A stretch of DNA of 6,163 nucleotides, taken from an uncultured Collinsella sp. (GTDB taxonomy: Bacteria > Actinomycetota > Coriobacteriia > Coriobacteriales > Coriobacteriaceae). The translations under genes were made by a program, and so were the position numbers. The stretch covers positions 1-6,163 of the forward strand of contig CABRZY010000110.1 of assembly GCA_902475475.1 (NCBI GenBank), read 5' to 3'. The stretch's first letter is position 1. Each line of letters opens with the position of its first letter. Under the pieces are notes generated by a model. That model did no database searches. It had not been told where the DNA came from and saw only the letters and a program-made list of their open reading frames with translations. Of this stretch, positions 1 through 6,004 are shown one piece after another.

Positions 1-71
1 CAATGGTATACGGGTGCACCATCGACGTCTTCAATACAGAAGATATCAGTGCGGAATGTTTTGGGAGGTAG
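1..71 (+). CDS. Possible 3' end of an upstream gene (partial)
   Basis: One frame is open from the left edge (first full codon at base 3) to a TAG stop at 69-71, giving about 22 residues that end in NTEDISAECFGR. The codons ACC ATC GAC GTC TTC resemble the C-rich third positions of the genes downstream, so this could be the tail of a protein starting outside the window. I do not recognise the family. The tail is too short to judge, and a second frame is also open here to about base 102, so this may be chance. Confidence 0.3.
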   Translation, partial: MVYGCTIDVFNTEDISAECFGR

Positions 72-237
72 CCCAAACAGCCCCGGCTGGGGTCCTGTGT
101 AGTCACCCTTTAGGCGGAACTCTCCTAATTATTTGGATGAGTCGTTTACTTACTTGTACTGTTACCGCTTTCCCGCTGTTGTTGGGGTATGCTTTGTTCG
201 TATGTAAACGAATGACATATTGATGGGGTAGGGTGCT
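72..237. other. Intergenic region upstream of the lacI-type gene
   Basis: I see no convincing gene here. A small hairpin (TTTGGG at 60-65 with CCCAAA at 72-77) and another (GCCCC at 80-84 with GGGGT at 89-93, loop GGCT) sit just after the possible upstream stop. Neither is followed by a T-run, so a terminator is not supported. The stretch from about 120 on is more AT-rich and should contain the promoter of the regulator gene. The best pair I found, TTGTTG (179-184) with TATGTA (201-206) at 16 bp spacing, is weak. An operator-like element lies at 201-219. Confidence 0.5.
201..219 (+). promoter_or_regulatory. Operator-like element O1 before lacI (autoregulation)
   Basis: The sequence is TATGTAAACGAATGACATA. 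It is an imperfect 19-bp palindrome with arms TATG and CATA and a central ACG. It matches three elements before the downstream GH32 gene (1303-1321 inverted, 1350-1368, 1367-1385), sharing AAACG followed by TGACATA. It ends 18 bases before the regulator's ATG, where a bound repressor would block transcription of its own gene. Binding by the encoded LacI-type protein is inferred from repetition and location. Confidence 0.65.
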
Positions 238-1248
238 ATGGCTCGCGAGGGTGCTCGTTCTAAGGATACGGTTAAGCCTGGTATCAAGGAAGTTGCAGCG
301 GTGGCGGGGGTTTCGCCTACTACGGTATCTCGCGTGCTTAATAATCGAGGCTATATTAGCCAAGAGACCCGCGATAAGGTCCATGCCGCGATGAAGCGCA
401 TCAACTATACGCCCAACGATATCGCCCGTGCCATGCTCAACGGTCGCCTGAATCTAATAGGTATGATCGTCCCCTATGTCAGCAGTCCGTTTCATGCCCA
501 AGTGGTTCAAGTCATTGAGCATACCCTGGCCGAAAACGGTTTTAAGATGCTGCTGTGCAATAGCGCCAATCGACCCGAGCTTGAGCGCTCTTATATCGAC
601 ATGCTTCGACGCAATATGGTTGATGGCGTCATCGTCAACTCGCTTAATATCGGTGCCGAGGCGTATGCCGAGATGGGCTTGAGTCTGGTTGGTATCGACT
701 GCGACCTTGGCGAGGCCTCTGTTCAGATTGCGAGCGACAGCTATGGCATCGGCGAACTTGCCACGCGTCGCCTGATTGATGACGGGTGTTCGCGCATCTT
801 GTGCCTGCGCAACAATAGCCGCATGCGCATGCCTGCCAATAAGCGTACCGATGCCTACCACGATGTTGTGGAGCAGGCCGGTTTGCCCGCGCTTGTCCGT
901 GAGGTCGAGTTCGTTAAGTCCGATGACGAAAAGAGTGCGGTCGTTGCGAAGATCCTCGATGAGAACCCCGATATTGACGGCATCTTTGCGGGAGACGACA
1001 CAATGGCGGCTATCTGTCTTAACGTGATGAAGCAGCGCGGCTTGAGCGCTCCGGACGATATTAAGGTCGTGGGCGCGGATGGCGCCCGCCGCACTATGAC
1101 GTTTATGCCTGACTTAACAACCGTTCGTCAAGATATCGATCGCATCGGAGAGCTCGCGGCGCAATCCATCATCGCTCTTGTTAACGGTGAAAAGCCCGAA
1201 TCGAATACCAAGCTCCCCGTTGAACTCATTGAGGGCAAAACCGCGTAG
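238..1248 (+). CDS. LacI-family transcriptional repressor of the sucrose/fructoside locus
   Basis: This 336-residue protein has the usual LacI/GalR length and order. The N-terminal helix-turn-helix is at about residues 16-35 (IKEVAAVAGVSPTTVSRVLN), followed by the third helix and the hinge (RINYTPNDIARAMLNGR, about 54-70). A periplasmic-binding-protein-like effector domain runs from about 73 (LIGMIVPYVSSPFH) to the end, including GIFAGDDTMA near 246 and a C-terminal TTVRQDIDRIGELA stretch. The ATG is preceded by a purine-rich GGGGTAGGG ribosome binding site about 5 bases away. The gene lies directly before, and in the same direction as, a GH32-PTS-GH32 cluster, so it is most likely the local repressor released by a sugar or sugar phosphate. 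The repeated 19-bp elements before it and before the next gene are its probable operators. A ScrR-like role is inferred; the effector cannot be read from sequence. Confidence 0.93.
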   Translation: MAREGARSKDTVKPGIKEVAAVAGVSPTTVSRVLNNRGYISQETRDKVHAAMKRINYTPNDIARAMLNGRLNLIGMIVPYVSSPFHAQVVQVIEHTLAENGFKMLLCNSANRPELERSYIDMLRRNMVDGVIVNSLNIGAEAYAEMGLSLVGIDCDLGEASVQIASDSYGIGELATRRLIDDGCSRILCLRNNSRMRMPANKRTDAYHDVVEQAGLPALVREVEFVKSDDEKSAVVAKILDENPDIDGIFAGDDTMAAICLNVMKQRGLSAPDDIKVVGADGARRTMTFMPDLTTVRQDIDRIGELAAQSIIALVNGEKPESNTKLPVELIEGKTA

Positions 1249-1302
1249 TTCATCCCGTGCCAAAAGAATTCCTCAAACGCCTCTGATGACCGTTCGCCGG
1301 CA

Positions 1303-1321
1303 TATGTCAACCGTTTGCCGA
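1303..1321 (-). promoter_or_regulatory. Operator-like element O2 (inverted copy)
   Basis: Read on the minus strand this is TCGGCAAACGGTTGACATA, matching the shared core AAACGNTTGACATA. It lies 29 bases upstream of the tandem pair O3/O4. An auxiliary site at this distance could help a tetrameric or cooperatively bound repressor. The left arm (TCGG instead of TATG) is degenerate, so it may be a weaker site. Confidence 0.55.
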
Positions 1322-1349
1322 CGACTGGAACTGCGAAAAGACGTATTGG

Positions 1350-1368
1350 TGTGAAAACGTTTGACATA
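1350..1368 (+). promoter_or_regulatory. Operator-like element O3 overlapping the -35 box
   Basis: The sequence is TGTGAAAACGTTTGACATA, third copy of the shared element. Its TTGACA is also the perfect -35 hexamer of the operon promoter, so repressor binding here would directly exclude RNA polymerase. Its 3' end overlaps O4 by two bases. Confidence 0.65.
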
Positions 1369-1389
1369 TGAAAACGATTGACATATCTT
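1361..1389 (+). promoter_or_regulatory. Sigma-70-type promoter of the GH32-PTS-GH32 operon
   Basis: A perfect -35 TTGACA (1361-1366) is followed after exactly 17 bp by TATCTT (1384-1389), which matches 4 of 6 bases of the -10 consensus. The predicted start of transcription is near 1396, giving a leader of roughly 35 bases before the ATG at 1432. Two operator-like elements cover the -35, the spacer and the start of the -10, which predicts tight repression. The promoter is read from sequence only. Confidence 0.7.
1367..1385 (+). promoter_or_regulatory. Operator-like element O4 in the promoter spacer
   Basis: The sequence is TATGAAAACGATTGACATA, with arms TATG and CATA, so it is the most symmetric copy together with O1 (16 of 19 positions identical to O1). 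It fills the spacer between the -35 and -10 boxes and touches the -10. It is a direct repeat of O3 at a 17-bp step, about 1.6 helical turns. Confidence 0.65.
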
Positions 1390-1415
1390 GCAGTTGTACC
1401 GAGTTAGTATCACGT

Positions 1416-1425
1416 GGGAAGGAAG
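1416..1425 (+). promoter_or_regulatory. Ribosome binding site that decides the GH32 start
   Basis: GGGAAGGAAG lies 6 bases before ATG 1432. An in-frame GTG at 1414 overlaps this purine tract and has none of its own upstream, so translation most likely begins at 1432. Confidence 0.75.
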
Positions 1426-1431
1426 TCTCGG

Positions 1432-2814
1432 ATGCACAAGGTGTATTACCAGCCTGAGGGAATTTGGGTGGGCGACATCATGCCGTACGGCGAGGACGGC
1501 ACGTTCTATCTCTATCATCAGCGTGACACGCGAAACCCCGGACCTTTCGGAGAGCCGTTTGGCTGGGCACTCGCGACAACCAAGGACTTCGTCAATTACA
1601 AAGACTTTGGCGAGAGCCTTGAGCGTGGCGGCGACGAGGAAGTCGACCAGTATGTTTATGCCGGCACGGTGTTTAAGATGGGCGACAAGTACCATGCGCT
1701 CTACACTGGTTGCAATCGCGATAAGGTCAAGGCACGCTTGATGAAGCAGGTTCTTCTTCACGCAACGAGTGACGACGCCGTCAAGTGGGAGAAGAACATC
1801 GCCGAGACGCTGCTTCCGCCCCAGGAGGGTTACGATGACCGCAACTGGCGCGATCCCTTTGTGCTTTGGGATGAGGAGAACGAAGAGTACATGCTCATCC
1901 TCGGCACGCGTGTGGGCGAGGACAAGCGTCTGATGACCGGTCGTCTGGTCAAGTTCACCTCCAAGGACCTGGATACCTGGGAGTTCCAGGGCGACTGGTG
2001 GAATCCGGGCCTGTACACCATGTTCGAGATGCCTGATCTCTTTAAGATGGGCGACTGGTGGTATCTGGTGTTCTCCGAGTACAGTGATGGCAACAAGACC
2101 CGTTACCGCATGTCTCGCTCTATCAACGGTCCTTGGATCACTCCTGCGGACGATTCCTTCGATGGCCGCGCGTACTATGCCGCGCGTACCGCATTTGACG
2201 GCGAGCGCCGCGTTCTCTTTGGTTGGGTTCCTACGCGTGACGAGGGCGGCGACCCCAGCTCTTACCTGTGGGGTGGCACCTTTATGCCCCTCGAGATCGT
2301 TCAGCGTGCCGACGGAACGCTCGGCACCAAGCTTCCTGACAGCATGCTTGGCGCCTTTGGCGAGGCTAAGGCAGTCGAGGCCTTTGAGCTCTCTTGCGAG
2401 TCGGGCAAGGTCGAGCAGGTGCTCGCCGCGGATGCCGGTTCCACCTATATGCTCGATGCCGACATCGAGCTCGCCGGTGACGCTGCCGGCTTCTCGGTGA
2501 AGCTTGCCGAGGACGCCGAGTCCGGTCTTGCCTATGAGTTCCGCGCCAACCTGCGTGAGGGCAAGCTCGAGTTTACGGCGGCCCCCCAGTATCCGTGGTT
2601 CCAGGTCAACAACATGGGCCTCGAGCGTCCGTTGTTCTTTAAGGGCGAGGGCACTCATCATGTGCGCCTGGTCGTTGACGACGATATCGCGACCATCTTT
2701 GTCGATGATGTTGCGCTTAACGCGCGCTTCTGCAATAAGCAGGGCCAGGGTGTGGCGCTGACGGTCACCGACGGTACGCTCAAGTGCGCAAATGCAACGA
2801 TCGCGTCTCTGTAA
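1432..2814 (+). CDS. Divergent GH32-family glycoside hydrolase (beta-fructosidase-like)
   Basis: This predicted 460-residue cytoplasmic enzyme has no signal peptide and probably cleaves a beta-fructoside delivered by the neighbouring PTS. The five-bladed propeller covers about residues 1-300 and a C-terminal beta-sandwich about 315-460, including DIATIFVDDVALNAR (418-432), which resembles the GH32 C-terminal signature. By alignment with family motifs I assign D15 in GIWVGDIMPY as nucleophile, D141 in NWRDPF as transition-state stabiliser and E199 in FEMPDLF as acid/base; VLFGW (261-265) fits the usual IGW motif. The first motif departs from the classical WMNDPNG, and EMPDLF replaces ECPDLF, so this is a distinct branch and the substrate may not be sucrose 6-phosphate. 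The start at 1432 is chosen for its ribosome binding site. It is the first gene of the repressed operon, followed 45 bases later by the PTS gene. An alternative is a GH43/GH32 clan member of other specificity. Confidence 0.82.
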   Translation: MHKVYYQPEGIWVGDIMPYGEDGTFYLYHQRDTRNPGPFGEPFGWALATTKDFVNYKDFGESLERGGDEEVDQYVYAGTVFKMGDKYHALYTGCNRDKVKARLMKQVLLHATSDDAVKWEKNIAETLLPPQEGYDDRNWRDPFVLWDEENEEYMLILGTRVGEDKRLMTGRLVKFTSKDLDTWEFQGDWWNPGLYTMFEMPDLFKMGDWWYLVFSEYSDGNKTRYRMSRSINGPWITPADDSFDGRAYYAARTAFDGERRVLFGWVPTRDEGGDPSSYLWGGTFMPLEIVQRADGTLGTKLPDSMLGAFGEAKAVEAFELSCESGKVEQVLAADAGSTYMLDADIELAGDAAGFSVKLAEDAESGLAYEFRANLREGKLEFTAAPQYPWFQVNNMGLERPLFFKGEGTHHVRLVVDDDIATIFVDDVALNARFCNKQGQGVALTVTDGTLKCANATIASL

Positions 2815-2821
2815 TGGCATC

Positions 2822-2831
2822 AAAACGTTTT
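2822..2831. promoter_or_regulatory. AAAACGTTTT palindrome between GH32 and PTS genes
   Basis: A perfect 10-bp palindrome, flanked by ATCA (2819-2822) and TGAT (2833-2836), sits in the short gap before the PTS gene. The AACG core resembles the LacI-type elements upstream and the general LacI/CcpA operator class, but the TTGACATA half is absent. It may be a minor operator or chance. Confidence 0.25.
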
Positions 2832-2849
2832 ATGATTTCGTAAGGGAAT

Positions 2850-2858
2850 GGAGAGGAA
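2850..2858 (+). promoter_or_regulatory. Ribosome binding site of the PTS gene
   Basis: The purine tract GGAGAGGAA lies just before ATG 2860. The in-frame ATG at 2848 has only GTAAGGGA abutting it, with too little spacing, so 2860 is the preferred start. Confidence 0.6.
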
Positions 2859-2859
2859 C

Positions 2860-4311
2860 ATGGACTACAAAGTAGTGTCTCAGCAAGTCGTCGATAACGT
2901 CGGCGGTCTGGAGAACATCGAGGGCGCCACGCATTGCGTTACGCGTCTGCGTCTGGTGCTCAAGGATACGAGCAAGTACAACAAGGCCGAGCTCGAGAAC
3001 ATCGATGGCGTCAAGGGCGTGCTGTACAACAGCGGCCAGCTCATGATCATCTTCGGTACCGGTACCGTCAACAAGGTCTACGATGAGTTTATGGCTCTGA
3101 CGGGCGTTAAGGAGATCAGCGCTTCCGAGGTCAAGGGCGCCGAGGCGGACAAGAAGGGCAAGTTCTTCTCGGTCCTCAAGGTATTCTCGGACATCTTTAT
3201 CCCCATCATTCCCGCTTTCGTCGGCGCTGCTATCATCATCGGCCTTAAGTCGCTGATCGTTGCCAACGGCCTCTTTGGCATGGAGGGCAGCCTCGCCGAC
3301 CACAGCGAGTTCCTCAAGAACCTCGCAAGCTTCTTTGCCATTATTGCCACCACGTTTGACTACCTGCCTGTCCTGGTTATGTATAGCGCGGTCAAGCGTT
3401 TTGGCGGCAACCCGATCCTGGGTATCCTCGTCGGTATCGTCATGGTTCACCCGAGCCTTATGAACCGTAACGCGTTCGTTATGGATCCGTCGGGTGCTGA
3501 GTACTGGAACTTTGGTCCGCTCTCCATCCCCATGGTTGCTTTCCAGGGCGGCGTGTTCCCTGCAATCCTGACTGCCTGGTTTATGGCCAAGGTCGAAAAG
3601 ATTGCCCAGAAGTACATCCCCGAGGTCGTCTCGTTTGTCTTTGTCCCGACCGTTACCCTGATTCTTGCTAACGTTGCCCTGTTCACCGTGTTCGGCCCGC
3701 TCGGCAACCTGATCGGCGACGTCCTCGCTGGCGTAATCGATGTCCTGTACAACAGGATGGGCGTCTTTGGCGCCTTTGTCTTCGCCGCGTTCCTGCAGCC
3801 GCTCGTCGTTACCGGTACGCATCAGTTCATCCAGGGTATTGAGGCCAACCTCGTTGCCACGACCGGCTTCAACTACATCCAGGCCATCTGGTCGGTTTCC
3901 ATCATCGCCCAGGGCGGCGGCGCCATCGGCATGTATCTCATCCACAAGAAGCACTCCAAAGAGCGCAACATCTGCATGTCGTCCTTTATCCCGACGCTGG
4001 TCGGTATCTCCGAGCCCGCAATCTTTGCTGCAAACATGCGCTACTCGATCATCCCGTTCATCTGCGCTTGCATCGGTGCAGGCTGCGGCGGTGCCTTCGT
4101 GAAGCTCTTTGAGGTGCGCGCTATCGGTCAGGGTCTGACCGGTGTGCTTGGCCTGCTCATCGTTACGCCCGAGACGCTCGTGTGGTATGTGGCCGGCAAT
4201 CTCATCGCCTTTATCGTGCCGATCGTCTTGATCTTTGCCTACAACAAGGCAAAGGGCGTGCCGACCACCGATGAAGAGGGCGCTGGCGCTGGCTTCGACG
4301 TTAGCTTCTAG
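2860..4311 (+). CDS. scrA: PTS permease EIIBC, sucrose-type (glucose/sucrose superfamily)
   Basis: This 483-residue membrane permease imports its sugar and phosphorylates it. The EIIB domain (about 1-80) has the phosphorylated cysteine C26 in the typical THCVTRLRL motif. After a charged linker (about 81-105) the EIIC domain spans about 106-460, with many hydrophobic segments (for example 111-130, 160-176, 185-198, 222-243, 258-278, 302-318, 395-414, 425-437, 444-460). The family motif GISEPAIF is at 382-389, and TGTHQFIQGIEANL (318-331) is the usual EIIC loop. There is no EIIA domain, as in ScrA and TreB and unlike BglF-type proteins, so a Crr-like EIIA encoded elsewhere is needed. The flanking GH32 genes point to sucrose or another fructoside; trehalose specificity is less likely in this context. 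Frequent ATC, CTC, AAG and GGC codons suggest high expression. I start it at 2860 rather than 2848 on ribosome binding site spacing. Confidence 0.9.
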   Translation: MDYKVVSQQVVDNVGGLENIEGATHCVTRLRLVLKDTSKYNKAELENIDGVKGVLYNSGQLMIIFGTGTVNKVYDEFMALTGVKEISASEVKGAEADKKGKFFSVLKVFSDIFIPIIPAFVGAAIIIGLKSLIVANGLFGMEGSLADHSEFLKNLASFFAIIATTFDYLPVLVMYSAVKRFGGNPILGILVGIVMVHPSLMNRNAFVMDPSGAEYWNFGPLSIPMVAFQGGVFPAILTAWFMAKVEKIAQKYIPEVVSFVFVPTVTLILANVALFTVFGPLGNLIGDVLAGVIDVLYNRMGVFGAFVFAAFLQPLVVTGTHQFIQGIEANLVATTGFNYIQAIWSVSIIAQGGGAIGMYLIHKKHSKERNICMSSFIPTLVGISEPAIFAANMRYSIIPFICACIGAGCGGAFVKLFEVRAIGQGLTGVLGLLIVTPETLVWYVAGNLIAFIVPIVLIFAYNKAKGVPTTDEEGAGAGFDVSF

Positions 4312-4341
4312 TTGAGCCGTTCAGCGTAATCTGAGGATAAG
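4312..4341 (+). promoter_or_regulatory. Weak internal promoter candidate before the second GH32 gene
   Basis: TTGAGC (4312-4317) and GATAAG (4336-4341) each match 4 of 6 consensus bases, with 18 bp between them. Transcription from here would start just before the hairpin at 4351. This is weak evidence; co-transcription with the PTS gene is equally possible. Confidence 0.25.
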
Positions 4342-4350
4342 TCCATTTGA

Positions 4351-4388
4351 GGAAGGGCGTTCGACTCGTGTGAGTCGAGCGTCCTTCC
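4351..4388 (+). terminator. 17-bp hairpin between PTS and second GH32 gene (terminator/attenuator-like)
   Basis: GGAAGGGCGTTCGACTC (4351-4367) pairs fully with 4372-4388 around a GTGT loop. The two non-Watson-Crick pairs (4357-4382, 4360-4379) are G-U only in + strand RNA. No T-run follows (the next bases are CCATAG), so a standard intrinsic terminator is doubtful. It could partly terminate, protect the 3' end of the upstream message, or lower expression of the gene starting 25 bases later. Confidence 0.6.
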
Positions 4389-4412
4389 CCATAGACGAGA
4401 AAGTCAACGGCG

Positions 4413-5855
4413 ATGTTTAATCAAAAAAATAAGGTGACACGCGCGGACTATGAGCAGTGGCGAGCTGGACAGGACGAGACGGCGGCTCGCATCGCGTCCG
4501 ACCCCGATAGGCTCCTGTTCCATGTGGAGCCTGAGCTTGGCTGGCTCAACGACCCCAACGGTTTGGTTCAGATTGGTGATACGTATCACATCTATCATCA
4601 ATACGATCCGTTCGATGCTGCGCATGGCGGTCCAGTGCTTTGGAACCATCTGACGACAAAGGATTTTGTGACCTACGAGAATCATGGTCCCGTGCTGTTT
4701 CCCGATTCCGATTTGGATTCGAGTGGAGCGTATTCTGGTTCTGCCTTTGTACGTGATGGTAAGATTCACTACTTCTATACCGGCAACGTCAAGCATTTTG
4801 ACCGCGATGATTACGACTACGTGTTGACGGGCCGTGAGCAAAACCAGATTCATGTGGTTGCCGAGAACCCCGACGAATTGGGCGAGAAGCGCATAGCTGT
4901 TGGGCCGGTCGATTGCCCCGACGATATCGGTACGCACGTGCGTGATCCCAAAATCCTTGAACACGATGGTATCTACTACATGGTTCTGGGCGCTCGTACG
5001 AAAGACGACCGCGGCTGCGTGCTTGTCTATACCTCGAGCGATCTAGAGGACTGGAGCTATGCGACGCGCATTGAGTTGGGCGAGAAGTTTGGCTTTATGT
5101 GGGAGTGCCCCGATCTGTTTGAGCTCGATGGTGAGCTTATTCTCGTTTGCTGTCCGCAGGGTGTGTCCGCCGATGGATGGCGTTACCGCAATCCGCACCA
5201 GTGCGTGTGGTTTCCCATCGAGGCCGATTGGGAGGCGCCGAGTTTTAAGATCGCCGGGCAGGGCATGCCCCCGATGGTCGATGCCGGCTTTGATTTCTAC
5301 GCACCGCAGTCTTTTGAGGATGCTGCGGGTCGGCGTTTGATGATCGGGTGGTCGGGTTGCCCCGATGCGACGGCAAAAAGCCCGACGGTGGCACGCGGGT
5401 GGCAGTGCGCGTTGACGGTGCCGAGAGAACTGAGCATGCGCGATGGTAAGCTCTGTCAGCAGCCGGTGCACGAGATTGAGAGGATGCGCGGCGACTGCGT
5501 TTGCGCGACAGGCGGTGAAACCGTTGAGGAGCCGGGCCGCCTGTTTGATCTTGTGGTTTCCTGTGAGGGCGCCCAGGTGATCGAGCTCGAAATCCGCAAG
5601 GGTGTCTTTGTGCGCTATGCAGACGGGATGCTTACCCTCGACATGGGTGACGAAGGCTATGGGCGCGACCAGAGGTCGATCGAGCTCAGCGAGCTTCGCG
5701 ACCTGCGCGTGCTTTCGGACACTACGATGGTCGAGATTTTTGCAAATGGCGGCGAGGCAGCACTTACGAGCCGGACCTATTCGCCGGCGGTTCCGGCGAT
5801 GGAGCTGCACGCCGAGGGTGCGGTATCGATGAATTTCTACCGCCTCGTGCATTAA
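4413..5855 (+). CDS. scrB: Sucrose-6-phosphate hydrolase / beta-fructosidase (GH32)
   Basis: This canonical 480-residue GH32 enzyme splits sucrose 6-phosphate (or sucrose and short fructans) to glucose (6-phosphate) and fructose in the cytoplasm; no signal peptide is seen. All three catalytic motifs are intact: nucleophile D47 in WLNDPNG (44-50), transition-state stabiliser D178 in VRDPK, and acid/base E231 in WECPDLF. Also typical are YHQYDPF (61-67), SGAYSGSA (104-111), GFDFYAPQSF (292-301) and IGW (311-313). The C-terminal beta-sandwich ends with VEIFANGGEAALTSR (440-454), the usual GH32C signature. Length fits the bacterial ScrB family. A weak ribosome binding site GAGAAAG (4397-4403) stands 9 bases before the ATG. 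It follows the permease gene by 101 bases, with a strong hairpin in the gap, so its expression may differ from that of the first two operon genes. Confidence 0.93.
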   Translation: MFNQKNKVTRADYEQWRAGQDETAARIASDPDRLLFHVEPELGWLNDPNGLVQIGDTYHIYHQYDPFDAAHGGPVLWNHLTTKDFVTYENHGPVLFPDSDLDSSGAYSGSAFVRDGKIHYFYTGNVKHFDRDDYDYVLTGREQNQIHVVAENPDELGEKRIAVGPVDCPDDIGTHVRDPKILEHDGIYYMVLGARTKDDRGCVLVYTSSDLEDWSYATRIELGEKFGFMWECPDLFELDGELILVCCPQGVSADGWRYRNPHQCVWFPIEADWEAPSFKIAGQGMPPMVDAGFDFYAPQSFEDAAGRRLMIGWSGCPDATAKSPTVARGWQCALTVPRELSMRDGKLCQQPVHEIERMRGDCVCATGGETVEEPGRLFDLVVSCEGAQVIELEIRKGVFVRYADGMLTLDMGDEGYGRDQRSIELSELRDLRVLSDTTMVEIFANGGEAALTSRTYSPAVPAMELHAEGAVSMNFYRLVH

Positions 5856-5912
5856 CCGTGCATGGAGTACGATTGGACTTGCTGGGCGGAATGTGTCGCA
5901 GTTACCGCGGCC

Positions 5913-5943
5913 AGCTACCGTTTATCGCGTATAGCTACCGTTT
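5913..5943 (+). repeat. Two 11-bp direct repeats AGCTACCGTTT, 20-bp step
   Basis: AGCTACCGTTT occurs at 5913-5923 and again, identical, at 5933-5943. A degenerate version, AGTTACCG, lies at 5900-5907. The 20-bp step is near two helical turns, so both copies would face the same side of the helix. They stand directly upstream of the promoter candidate at 5953-5981, a typical place for an activator or regulator. The binding protein is unknown. Confidence 0.6.
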
Positions 5944-5952
5944 GCGGAATAA

Positions 5953-5981
5953 GTAACACTCCTCAATAAACCGTGTAGAAT
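5953..5981 (+). promoter_or_regulatory. Promoter candidate for the topoisomerase gene
   Basis: GTAACA (5953-5958, 4 of 6 against TTGACA) and TAGAAT (5976-5981, 5 of 6 against TATAAT) are 17 bp apart. A start near 5988 would give a leader of about 145 bases that begins with the hairpin at 6005-6053. Confidence 0.45.
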
Positions 5982-6004
5982 CCTAGATAAGCACGGAGTT
6001 TTCC

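Larger units (their letters stand above)
1249..1431. other. Control region between the repressor gene and the operon
   Basis: These 183 bases contain no gene. They hold one inverted and two tandem operator-like elements, a promoter with a perfect -35 hexamer, and the ribosome binding site of the next gene. There is no strong terminator after the repressor stop, so read-through from the repressor gene into the operon is possible. Confidence 0.7.

Noticed and set aside
60..93. Tandem small hairpins as terminator of an upstream gene or as a riboswitch
   Set aside because: The stems are only 5-6 bp with no T-run, and I could not match the region to a known riboswitch or small RNA.
14..223. Small + strand open frame of 69 codons before lacI
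   Set aside because: It runs through the leader and the O1 operator, has no ribosome binding site that I can see, and its composition does not resemble the neighbouring genes.
1304..1309. Minus-strand -35 box (TTGACA) implying a divergent promoter
   Set aside because: There is no acceptable -10 hexamer at 16-18 bp on that strand, and the hexamer is explained as part of the operator-like element.
1414..1431. In-frame GTG at 1414 as start of the first GH32 gene
   Set aside because: The strong purine tract 1416-1425 lies inside this extension and is well spaced for ATG 1432; family-like sequence starts right after that ATG.
1273..2823. Long open frame (516 codons) on the minus strand over the first GH32 gene
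   Set aside because: It mirrors the well-supported GH32 gene, its product shows no recognisable domain, and GC-rich codon bias commonly leaves such antisense frames open.
2830..3954. Long open frame (374 codons) on the minus strand over the permease gene
   Set aside because: It is extremely rich in D, E, H, N and R, as expected for the complement of a hydrophobic membrane protein, and it has no domain or ribosome binding site support.
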